From Wuchereria bancrofti (taxonomy: Eukaryota > Nematoda > Chromadorea > Rhabditida > Onchocercidae): a stretch of DNA of 64,000 bases. The notes beneath the pieces are model-generated. The model searched no databases. It was not told where the DNA came from and saw only the letters and a list, made by a program, of their open reading frames with translations. The translations under genes were made by a program, and so were the position numbers. Within the stretch, counting starts at the first letter, position 1. Every line of letters starts with the position of its first letter. Shown here one piece after another: positions 12,882-23,984 of this stretch. The stretch spans positions 14,251,088 to 14,315,087 of the forward strand of contig SSBO01000012.1 of NCBI GenBank assembly GCA_005281725.1, read 5' to 3'.

Positions 12882-12967
12882 TGACACAGTTAGTTACAAG
12901 GTTATAACAGCACCTACAGGCCCGATAACATCTGTAACATGTAAAGATTGCATGAGGAGAGTGAGAG
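12882..12967 (+). CDS. internal exon of an unrecognised gene
   Basis: A strong acceptor (CAACTTTTCCTTTTAG) precedes an open frame reading DTVSYKVITAPTGPI then TSVTCKDCMRRVR. It can end at G|GTAAGA (12967, phase 1) or seven bases earlier at AGA|GTGAGA (12960, phase 0). The base and codon use are clearly coding-like against AT-rich flanks, and the CxxC motif suggests a metal-binding or disulphide element. With the phase 1 donor it joins in frame to the exon at 22210; with the phase 0 donor it joins in frame to the exon at 16970. I do not recognise the family, and upstream exons are not found. Confidence 0.45.
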
Positions 12968-15900
12968 GTAAGAATTCAGTGATGTGACAATAAAATTTCA
13001 ACCAAACAAGAAAGGAAGACGGGCTGCATTTCCTTCCTTCTATCCCTTTACACATATATTTTCACTCATTCTAGCATGGAAATTTCAATCTTTTTTTTTC
13101 AAATTAAATCAATTTAAATGAAATGAATTAAATAAAATTTAAATGAAATAAAAATACAAGAATTAAAAGCAGCAGATGTATGAGGTGTGCTATTTCAAAT
13201 TGTCGCTTAAAATACTTTCCGTTTGTCTATTTAAGTTCTCTAATTAAGTATACTGAGAGGTTCTGATCGATACCATTGTATAATTCTGTCATGACCGATC
13301 AGGGAGCGAATATATTGAATCGTTCTGGAAGTGGCGCTCTTTTTTTCGTCACCTGGTTGAACACTCGAACTATCCCTGTCAATCAACTATGTAGTCGAGC
13401 GGTATGTTTAAATGAACGGATCATTTTAAAATACGAAATTTTAAACCGTCGAACAATCTTTCAACAAACCTCTAACTGCCGTTGAGCGAAGACTCATCAT
13501 GATCTTAAAATCATACATCCGTCAAACTACCATACCTTAATCTTGACAAATGAAACAATAGTAAAGGAAAAATGAAATGAATGGATTACGATACATAGAA
13601 AACGAAGACAAAAAAGAAACTGAAAAGGCGCAAAATGTATTATTTTAATTTTGATTTCATCTTTCTTTTTTTTATGCAATTTAACAATCATATTTTATAG
13701 CTTAACAATTGAAATTACTATTTTCTTTCATTTGTTTCCTTCATTTTTCATTTTTTCCTTCCTTCTTTTCAACAGAAATTGATCGAAAGACTATCAGGAA
13801 TGTTTGAAAAATGTTTAAAGTTTGTGGGAAACAATTGGTGAAAATTTTGAAAAATATTATAAATATGAATAACATTTGAATGTGGATATTATATAAGATG
13901 TGCCATTTTAAAATGTAAGTAAATTTAAATGTCAGTAGCAGCTAGCTTACCGGAATAAGAACAGATCTGGAAAATAAGAAATGAATGACAAGATTAAGAA
14001 ATCATCATATGATGTGAAACATTTGCTAGATTAGACGAGATTGGTGCAATGATGCATCTGTTGCATAGCAAACCGGAACTTAGTAAAGATCGAGGATGAA
14101 TTTGAATGGTGAAAGGTAAAAGGTGAAAGGTGAAAACAAACTAAATATTTTTTGTTATAAATTGTACGTTAATTACAAATACGAAAAAAGAAAGGCAATA
14201 ATATAAATTAAAGGAATAAGTAAGCAAATACTGGAAATGAATGACAGAAATCAAATAATTAAGCTTTTCTCTCTTTTCAACTGAATTAATTTTAATTAAT
14301 TAATGACACGTATTGATTTGGCAAAGGAAAGAAATGAATTCCTATTTCATATAGCAACCAAAGAATATAACATAGAAGCGCAAAGAGCATTTATTTATTT
14401 GTTTGTTTATTTATTTATTTATAGAAGCAAAAAGGAAAAAGATGATTGCATTTAGTAATGTATTAAAAAAGATATTGAAAGTGTGACTATAAGCTATTTC
14501 AATTTCTTTAGCCTTGTAGCTTTAACTTATAAAGGTAAATGGAAGCGACTACATTAAGCCTTAAAGCATTTCTCTTCTTTTCTATTTCTACTCAATTTGT
14601 TTCTCAGGTGTTGAAGCTAGATTAGTTTTAATAGTCAGTATAAAGCATTAAATTTTCTTGAAGGCAAAAACTAATGTTAACAGCAAACTTTATAAATCTA
14701 ATCATAAGCTTTCCATTACAGTTATTTCAAAAATTGTACATTTAATCATAGATCCGGAAAAAGTAAATAGACGGGAAAGGAGGATATTTTGAATTGGGAA
14801 GAGTAAACATACAAGAAAAGGATTTTTTTTTTTTTGAACTGACTTTTTAAATATTTCAAGGGTGACATTTTTTTTTTTAATTTAAAGTAAACATAACGAA
14901 GTTAAATGAAACTAAATGGAAGTGAATGAAAAAAAGCAACAATTTTTGAGTATTTCCGTTTTATTGAAAGGAGCGGAAAACTTTTTCAAATATCAATTTA
15001 AGAAAGGCGAATTAATTAAGTTTGCATTTCCATTTGCGTCACCAAAGCGACATTTATTCATATGTAGCCGAATGACACTATCGCAAAAAAGAAAAAATCG
15101 CAAAAAAAGAAGCCTATTGATTTGTTGAGAAGGCCAGACATAATTTTAAAAAAACTAATTATCAACTTATAATATTTCTCAAATTAATCCAATATTTTAG
15201 TTCCCTAAGGGTTGAAGAAAATATATAATTCTTTAATTTTTTTAAAGGATTTACAAACATTAATCTTAATACCAATAAAATTATTTTACTTTAACAGTAC
15301 AGGAAAATAATGATAAACAAAATGCAAATCAAAATATTGTCATCAAAATATTGTCGCAAATCAAAAATTTATTACCATATAATGGTAATTATACGAATGA
15401 TCAAATTAGTTTATGTAAAAATCACTATAACAAATAACAATTATATGATATTGATTAACTTACTTCAACTAAGCAAACAGCAATTTTTATACGAAATAAC
15501 TATATCAGAACTGAATTAATTTAATTCGAACTATAAAAGACACATAAAGATTTCTTACCATATGCAAAAATATTGTTGTGATAAATCCAAAAAAAACATA
15601 GCCATCCTAAAATTGTGAAAAGAAGGAAGAGCTCCTATTGTTAGTTAATATGATGGCGGCAAATTCAAACAGAAAAATTCGGGTTAAGTCTTTTTTTTAT
15701 TTTTTAATAAAGAAATTTTTGTAACTGAAAATCAAACAAACAAGAAAAGAAGAAAAAAATAGATTTTGATGAATCATTAGGATTAAAAGACAAAAATTGT
15801 CACCAAAATACTGTTATTGTCATTTTTCCCTCTTTTTTCCGCTTCTTTCTATTTATAGAGTAAATAAAAGAGAATAAGTATTGATGAAATGATAGAGATA

Positions 15901-16969
15901 ATTAAGAGAGAAAATGAAAAAAGTTTTTCTTTTTTTTAGAGGAAAAATTAAGAAAAAGTGAGTGAAGAATTGATGACATTTTTGAGATAAAAGACAAAAA
16001 AAAGAATACAATGAGACAATCCAGTAAATTTGATTTTGAATATTTTATCGCAACATGAAACGGAAAATAAATGTTTGCCGGTCAAAGTATGTATTGGAAT
16101 TATCCGAAATGGAGTTGTATGTGAGATGATATATAATATCTCAATTTAATGATTCATTTGACTTTTTAATTTAGTTAATTCGCATTTATTTCATACATAT
16201 TTCCAAAACCCCTCAAATGTTCAATAATTGATTTTTATTACCTTCAAAAAATCAATTTACAAAAATGCGCAATAATTAAGAAAGAAGCTGTTGTTTATCT
16301 TCTTTCATAGCATTGTCACCCTAAAGATAAAGTCAACATACAAATAGAGCGGGAAAGTTTGTTTACACAAACAAAAACTGGCCATAGTTACGGGTCATTG
16401 GAAGGACATTTGCGCTCAAATAATGTAAACCTGTGAAAGCAATGTAAACATTTGTTTTGTGTCATGGTAATATTGTGTAAGTAAGGTGAAGAATCATAAA
16501 TACCAAATACTGTAATTTAGGAAAAGACAGGGATAGATGAGTGAGCAAAATTTATTGGTGATCGTAAAAAAAGAAAGTTGCTTCGGCGAAATATGGTTTC
16601 CGATGATAGGTTGTGCTAATTGCGCAATAGCTAATGGAAAGCTTTCAGATCAGTTTCAGTGTGCAATTTTAATAGATTGAAAAGAAAAAATTAATTATCA
16701 TTAATGAAAAAATTAAAAATTGAATTGAAATTTTCACTTTGAAAAAAGAATTTTTAAAAGAAGAGAAAAAATAAAAATCTTACACGAAATTGTGAAATTT
16801 GTTATTTAAAATTTGAAATTGCAGCAGAAATTTCTGAGTGGAAAAAATTTTTTCGATTTCATATTTCAAAAAAATACATAAATAAAGAAATGAGTTAGAA
16901 AATAGCAGTGAAGAACTGAAAGACTAACGGATTTTTACTTTTTATGGGATATACATTTTGAATTTACAG
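12968..16969. other. long intron or intergenic DNA
   Basis: About 4 kb without a supported exon. A less AT-rich island at 13255-13520 contains a 69-codon frame of no recognisable family, and another island at 16300-16640 contains forkhead-like motifs. Either could be conserved non-coding DNA. Confidence 0.4.
16355..16460. promoter_or_regulatory. cluster of three forkhead-like motifs
   Basis: Within about 100 bp there is TGTTTAC inside the inverted repeat TTTGTTTACACAAACAAA (near 16357-16377), then GTAAACC and GTAAACA (reverse-strand forms) near 16427 and 16444. GTAAACA is the core bound by FOX factors such as DAF-16 and PHA-4. The cluster lies in a less AT-rich island of a long intron, which is where enhancers are often found. 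In AT-rich DNA the motif is common, so the evidence is modest. Confidence 0.3.
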
Positions 16970-17050
16970 TTGGAAGCAGATGCATTGACCTTATTAGCAG
17001 CTGGAGAGACTAAGACGATCCTTGATAAATATTCAATTTACAATTCATAA
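16970..17050 (+). CDS. candidate alternative terminal exon (unrecognised)
   Basis: An acceptor (TTGAATTTACAG) is followed by 26 open codons, reading LEADALTLLAAGETKTILD, and a TAA stop. Frame 0 is the only open phase; the phase 0 donor at 12960 joins it in frame. It could be a 3' end of the gene begun by the exon at 12882, with 22210-22451 as the other 3' end, or it could be unrelated. No polyadenylation signal is obvious directly after it. Confidence 0.3.
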   Translation: MEADALTLLAAGETKTILDKYSIYNS

Positions 17051-20000
17051 GAAAATATCCGACGCAAGTGTCGCGTTAATGGAGCGCCCTAGTCCTCGAC
17101 GGCTGAAGTGGAAGATGACGAGGATGGGTGGCATTAGTTCAAGGTTATTTTAAGATGACAAATCATGATTATCATAGGATGGAAGAGAAAAACATGGATG
17201 AAAAACAAAAGGGATTGCTTTGTCAAAGATGGTTATAATGATCATGAATCATGATTCTAACGATGATGGTAATAATGATTGTGGAAGTGATAATATGATA
17301 ATAATTGTAGAAATGGTAATATGATGGTAATAATTACAGAAAAAGATGATAGATAAGTTATAGAAATGAGAAGACTAAGTGAGAATAAGAAAAATTTTTT
17401 AAATTATTAACAAACGATCAAATGTTTTAAAACTATCAACTTTTAATAGTGATTTGATAATAGATAGTTGCGTCGCTGTTAATAAAGAACTTATTGCTAT
17501 ATGAATATCTCGAAATACTTATGAATAATTTTCGGTATTGTTCGATATATTTTAAAATCAACATTTGAATTTTTTAATTGTTAGTTTTGCACATGTGAAA
17601 TTTATTTGGTGAGAGATAAATTTGTATGAAATGGTACGAAAATTGGTATTTATAAGCCATATTTAAGAAATTGAAATATGGGAGAAATGATTAAATCATG
17701 AAACGATATGATCATACATAATTGCATCAAATGAATTTAATCGTTTGAAAATGATGAAATCATATATGAAATAATTATAAATTTGATAAAATCAATGGAA
17801 ATTGATACGACAATTCAAATGACTCTTTTCTCTTACGAAATCGATTTTTTACTCAAATTATTCAGTTTGTTTCCGCATGATCCATTAAAAGAAAAATTTT
17901 TAAGTAAGCAATTATAATAAAACTTAAATTTTACATACATTAGCAATTGCATCCAAATCAATTATTACTTAAGATGAAAAAAATAAAACAAATACGACAG
18001 TCTGAGAATAATTCTTATTTTTCGTATTTTTCTAAAATTCATAATTCAATAAATATTAATTTTCAATCATTTTGCAGTTCCAAAATATTCCGTAGTGACA
18101 AGTAATATAAAACGATTCAGTCGAATTGGATCATGGAATTGAACGAATGGGATAGAGAATGAATTAATTAAGATAAATTAATTAGGAAAATTTTTGGGAA
18201 GTAAATTTGACAGTATTGCCATTCTGAAAATAATAAATTGAAGTGTTAAAAAACAAAAAAAGAAAAACGGAAATTCGTTGGCGTTTAGTGCTTGCTATAA
18301 TGTCGCAACCTTCGTTGCTAATTAACAAACAAATAAAAATTTTTTTTCTGCTGAAAAAAAGACGGAAAGAAAAAGAAAAGAAATTTGAAAAGAAATTTTT
18401 GATAACAGTGAAGAAAGGAAAAGAAAAAAGAAAATTGGACATTTGAGAAGAAGAAAGGATTGTTATGAATTACTCTAACAAATATACATATATTAACAGT
18501 ACAAAAGAAAAAATATTAGGAAAAACAAAATTTTTGTTTATATAAAAGAAAAGAAAAAAAGAAATCGAGTTTTGTTTTTTGGATATTGAAAGCTTATTTT
18601 GTTTTTCTTTCTACTTTCATTTTTTCACAGTTTTTGGCATGAAATCTTCATATTCTGACAATTTGTAATGCTAATAAATTGATCATAAACGTATTGATTG
18701 ATTAATTGATCATTTGCTTTTCTTTTTTTTTGAACTGAAACTATACAATAGCATGAAATAGAGATTGAGGTGAATGAAGCTATTGTTGAATCAATCAATA
18801 TTGCTATTTAATCTATTGATCAAAAATTAAACCATATTTTAGGAGTAGAATAAAATTAATTGATAAATTTGGAACTTTATTGGAGAAATTTAGCAAAATT
18901 TTACAATTCCTATGAACAAATGAAATAGAAAACTGTCGGAATAGGAAATAAACCTAAAAAATAACTCGCATACAGTAATTTCCAGTAATTTGTCATTGTC
19001 ATCTAGTGAGTGATGTCCCATACTTTTTTTGCAGAATGTTGATAATAATGACCAAAATTAGTTTAATAAAAATTGTCTGGTTGATTGATTGATTATTTTT
19101 ATTTGATATTTATTGACTAATTGTTCTTATTTGAGATGTATTGATTACAACTGTGTATGGAAATTTTCTTTCGCCTAAAATATTTCCTTATTTTTTAAAA
19201 CTTAATTATAATTTAATTCTATTAAATGGAATTGATGTGAATTAAGTAACACTTTTAATCCTTTATTTTCTTTTCGCCTTCTCTTTGCCCTTAATCATTC
19301 CAGAATTTATCTATTTTACTAGCATTTACGTCTGTCTTATATTTCACCAATGAATTTAAAGTTTCATTACGTAAAATCTCTTCCTCAAATATTCATTTGA
19401 AAAAATCCCCAAATTTAATTTTTCAAAATTTTGGCATATATTTAGATATTTTTACAAGGCTAGTAATACTTTGCTGTATGGGCCATTTAAAAATTTAGTA
19501 GTTGAAAAAATTTCCTCGAAATAAATAATTATTCAAGATTGAATCAAATTTCAAAATTCAATTTTTTGTGCTAATTATAATTTTAAAAAACTAGAAACTA
19601 TAACAATCCCGATATCACATTCAACAAAATCCCTCAAATTATCTAGAATAATTTCATTCGATTTTACAGTCTTTTTCTCTAATCCATCGCTCTTTTGCAA
19701 GTAACCAACAATTATCTCAAAAGTCCTTCGCTATTAGCTCAATTAATTTCGTAGTTCAATTAATTTAGCTAATTACTGAACGACGATATCATTGGCTTCG
19801 TTTTTTACCAAAAAAGAAAAAAAAGTGGGAAGAAAGAAAAATGCATTTCTTTTTAAAAACATATCATTGAAAGTGCCATTTTTTTTTTTTTTGTTTTGTC
19901 CTGAGTACGCATATTTTTGAAAATGAAAAATAAGTAAATAAAGAAATAGTTTTTCTTTTTTTTGTTTTGTTTTTAAGGCAAGAAATAAAAGAGAGATAAA

Positions 20001-22209
20001 AGAAAATGGCAGCAGATAACGTGACAAATAATAATGGTGACATATTGTCTAGGGGACAAATCGTATATATGATGATGATGATATTAATGAACTGATCAAA
20101 TCAAGGTGAAAATAATTCCTTTCAGGTTGATTGAACATTCCAATAGACAACAACAATTATCCCATCGAAAAAGTATTTGTGAGAAAAATGACCACTAATT
20201 TCTTCAAACTAACAAAACATTGTAATTTTGTTTCTAATGCTGAAAAAAATTTAGGTAAGTCTACTATTTGAATCAAATAATACACTGAATTAAAATCATA
20301 AAATGATAAACTTACTAATACAATGATAATATAATTATTATTATAATCAAATAATCAGAAAACTTGTATAAAAGGCAAAAATATCTGAGTAATCTTATTT
20401 TTCAATTAATTCTATCATTTGTCAATTTATGATTAGAATATGAAACTATTCTTGTAACATAGCTTTAATTTATCAGTAAAAGAGAGCGGAAAAAAGAGAG
20501 CAAAGAAAGAGAGAGAGGTAAAGGGAAAATAAAAGGGTAAGAGATCGAAATTTCATCAATAAATTCGGATAATTTCATTTTTTAATTCATTCATAGATGT
20601 CATTTCATTATTACTACTTCAAACCAGCTATAATGATGAATTCATGATAATAATTACAAGAAGCAGTAAAGTTTCCAATTTCTTCCTTCACTCCGTGATA
20701 TTTCTTGCTGTCTTTCTAAGAGATCAAAGATACACCGGGCGAGGAAGAAATGTCTCTTTACAAATTATAATAGAGAGTAACAAATGGTAGCACTTATCTG
20801 TTAGCTGACTAATTTCTTTCTTTGTGCATTTCTAGTCCTTCGTTTTCTTTTTTCACTTACAAATCACCGAACAAAATAAATCCCTCGAAATTCGAAAAGA
20901 GAAAAGAGAAAGAGGGAAAAGATGATAGTGAAAAGAGATTGAGGGAAATTTGAGAATTCCCAAGCCCATAAAATGAGTAAGCGGGCATTTCGTCATTTTG
21001 GGAAAACATATTTGTACACAAATTAAATCAGCTCCCGGCGGTGTAACAAAGTTCTCTGAGCTATTGTTATTCCCAGTTACAATAAATACTAATTTGCGCT
21101 TTTTCATACATTCATTCATTTCAAATTGCTCAAAGTATGTGTATGTTTATGCATATTAAAATTAGCAATTCAAAGGATATTTCAAATTAGTTCTGAAAAA
21201 AATTTATTTTATCCATTGCTTTCTTCCTAAAATATTCTTCCGAATTATTAAATCATTTCGGTCTAAAATATTTCCCTGAACTATCGGTTTTGCTTTCTTC
21301 TAAAATTATTTTTTTCAAATGATCGATTGCCTTCTGCTCCAAATATTTTTCCGAATCACCGGTTACTTTCTTCCTAAAAAAATAGGAAAAAAAAACCTGT
21401 TATTTGTATCTCAAATGTTTTCCCGAATTACATGGCTATTTTTTGCCTGAAACATTTTTCCGAAGTACCGGTTTGCTTTTTGCACTTTTGCATTATAAAT
21501 ACATACAATGTTTAAGGAATAAAACAACCAAAAAAACCACAGAATTTTTTTTTAAGTCGATTATTCACTTTTGGTAAATAGAATTAAAAAAAAAATAAAC
21601 AAAGTAGGAGAGACAGAGAGAAAGAGAAAGAGAGAAGTAATTATAACTATATTACAATAGAAAAGGAATCAAAGGAAAAGTTTTTCTTTTTTGTACAAAA
21701 AAGAAAAAAGCGATTGTTGAAAACGTACCAATAGAAAGGACGCAATTATGTTTTGGAAAGGTCAACGGTAACAAAGTAACACATCGATTTCTATTTTGGG
21801 CAAATAAGTGAGAAGAAAGTATATAAAAGAAAAGCAAAACAATAAGACTTAGATGTGGGATGAGAAAGAAAGGAAAAATAAGATCGGAAATACCTATGAG
21901 TGATATATAGTAATCATAATGTGCGCACCTGCTATTTATTAATTTCATCTATTAATTACTTGCCAAAGGTGAGAAAAGAACGAATGAATGAAAGAATGTC
22001 AATTAAAAATGCCACTATGTTCACATCGCTTTACTTGACCAATAATCCTTAATGAAGTGATCCTAATAAAAGTTAACTGAAGAAAAAGTTAATGCTAAAA
22101 ATTAAATAAAAAGATTAGAGTCCCTAAAAAACACACTATGCTAATGTGAAATGAAATTATTATTTGAAAATCAGTGCTGAATAATTTAAAACTATATTAT
22201 GCATTTTAG
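17051..22209. other. long intron or intergenic DNA
   Basis: About 5 kb of AT-rich DNA, with purine-rich GA tracts near 20470-20535 and 21604-21640 and a degenerate tandem repeat at 21210-21482. Reading frames here are lysine-rich or homopolymer-driven and are not convincing. Confidence 0.45.
21210..21482 (+). repeat. degenerate minisatellite, about 36-39 bp unit
   Basis: About seven diverged units follow one another, each built on TTGCTTTCTTCCTAAAATAT followed by TTTTTCCGAATTACCGG. Clear unit ends are TTCCGAATCACCGG, CCCGAATTACATGG and TTCCGAAGTACCGG. One unit carries an internal expansion with an A run. Confidence 0.7.
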
Positions 22210-22451
22210 AGTTATCATCAACTGGTTGTAAGCATAAAAGCTTGAACACTGGGCATTCCTCAATGTCACGACCTGTAATAGTTGATGCGCAAATGACAAT
22301 ACCGATGACAGGAGCAAATGTCACTGAAGCAACATTCTTTAATCAGATATTTCTAAGCAATTCCGGAATGCGCTTCAATTTTGATGATATCCGAGAATTT
22401 CTTCACGATCCACTTATTGCACTCATTGCAACAGATTTAACGGTGCCATGA
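22210..22451 (+). CDS. terminal exon of an unrecognised gene
   Basis: A good acceptor (GCATTTTAG) opens a frame entered in phase 1: LSSTGCKHKSLNTGHSSMSR, then a stretch ending RFNFDDIREFLHDPLIALIA, and TGA at 22449-22451. Base composition and amino-acid use are coding-like, and an AATAAA lies at 22614-22619 where a polyadenylation signal would be expected. Joined to the exon at 12882-12967 the frame stays open across the junction (CMRRVR then ELSSTGCKH), giving a Cys/His-containing segment. A 9.2-kb intron would be implied. Family not recognised. Confidence 0.5.
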
Positions 22452-23984
22452 TTTCTTCATTTAAGAAAGAAAAAAATTTCTTTTTTTTGATAAATTTTAT
22501 TTCAATTATTGCAATTATTTCATCTTTTATACAAACATTTACCATCCACCATTGTACTTGTTGTCATCATTGTTAAACCTAACTTTTTATTTTTTATTCA
22601 ATTCAACTTATCAAATAAAGATTTATCGTTTAATAACAATTTTCATTAAGACGAAAATTGACGAAAATTTGGATAATATAGAAACGGTTTTAAAATGAAT
22701 ACGTTATGGAAAAGAGTAAAAATTTTACAAACAATTATTTTGGAAACATTTTAGAAAATAATAAAATTAACGCAACTTTTATTTATTGTTTCCTTGGTCA
22801 TTTCCAGAATTTAAGTCGTGCTATTAGCTAAATTAATAGTTTCAAATAGTATTCAAAATTTTCAACTAATTAATAGTTTCAAATAGAAAACAACATTACG
22901 CTTTTTCCATTTGAAATGAGAGATTTTAATCAAATATAAGCTTAATTTCATCAATTTGTTATTAGATTTATCGTTCAACGAAGATTAAATTTCAGCGAAA
23001 AGTCATCATCTGCCGTGCAGGAAATTACCTCAGATATGCATAAAATATTGTTTACAAAAGAATCCGTTGAAGAAACTAAACAATACGAAACTTTTTCAGG
23101 TGTATAATCAAAAATTTAAGCAATCATCGTAGGACAGTTTGATTTGTTAAATTAACTAGCAACAGGATATACAAGCTAACAGTCGTAAATATTAAGAGTA
23201 AAAGTTTTTTTTTTCAGACGAAACAACGAAGGTTTTATATGTATATTTCTTTTCATGCTACCTATTATAGGTAGCAATATTATCTTAAATTCCTTGAATG
23301 ATACGAGATGAAACATATTTTACGTGATATAATTGTGTACAATTACAGAAGAAATTCAATCTAAACATACTGCAACTATTCATTCAATAGAGAAAAATCA
23401 ATAGTTCCGAACTATAATTATCTTAAATTTGTTTCCTTTTGTAGTAATGTTAACCAAATAATGTGTAGTGTAGTAATGTTAACTTGTGTTCAATGTTAAC
23501 CGAATAATTTTATTATTTAAAAAATAAATAATTAACTAATTAAAATAAATGAATAAACGAAATGTAAAGAAAAAAGGAATATAATTTATCCCAATAGTTT
23601 CTTTTTTTGCATAAAAATAAAGTGATTAATTGTTTTTGACAAAAGTTTGACGAATGCAAGAGAAAATAAATAGAGAAATGGGGCGCAAAAGGGAAACAAG
23701 AAAAATTATAATAGGTGCAGAAAATTAGAGAAAACTATGATTTAAATTAAAATGCAAATTTTTACATTTAAATATGTGTGAATTATGTGTGCTGATTTCA
23801 GCAGGATAATAAACAGAAAAATATGTCGTAATAAATTATGATATCTTAATTTTAACATTTTAAATGAAAATTACACTGTGAATATATTTACAACAACGAT
23901 AGGTGCTATTGTGGTAGTGATAGTGATAATGATAATAATAATAATGATAATGATAATAATGGTTATCTGATAACTGATTACTGT
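22452..23984. other. 3' flanking DNA between converging genes
   Basis: Holds the candidate 3' UTR of the exon ending at 22451 and, further right, the 3' flank of the minus-strand gene ending at 23985, including GATAAT repeats near 23920-23960. No exon supported. Confidence 0.5.
22614..22619 (+). terminator. candidate polyadenylation signal AATAAA
   Basis: Lies 163 bp after the stop codon of the exon ending at 22451. The hexamer is common in AT-rich DNA, so this is only consistent with a 3' end. Confidence 0.3.

Noticed and set aside
13276..13485. 69-codon frame in a less AT-rich island
   Set aside because: No known family and no phase-consistent junction with the neighbouring exon at 12882. 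Kept only as part of a possible conserved island.
18182..18446. Overlapping frames on both strands, Lys-rich or Phe-rich
   Set aside because: They derive from an A/G-rich tract; no splice context or family signal.
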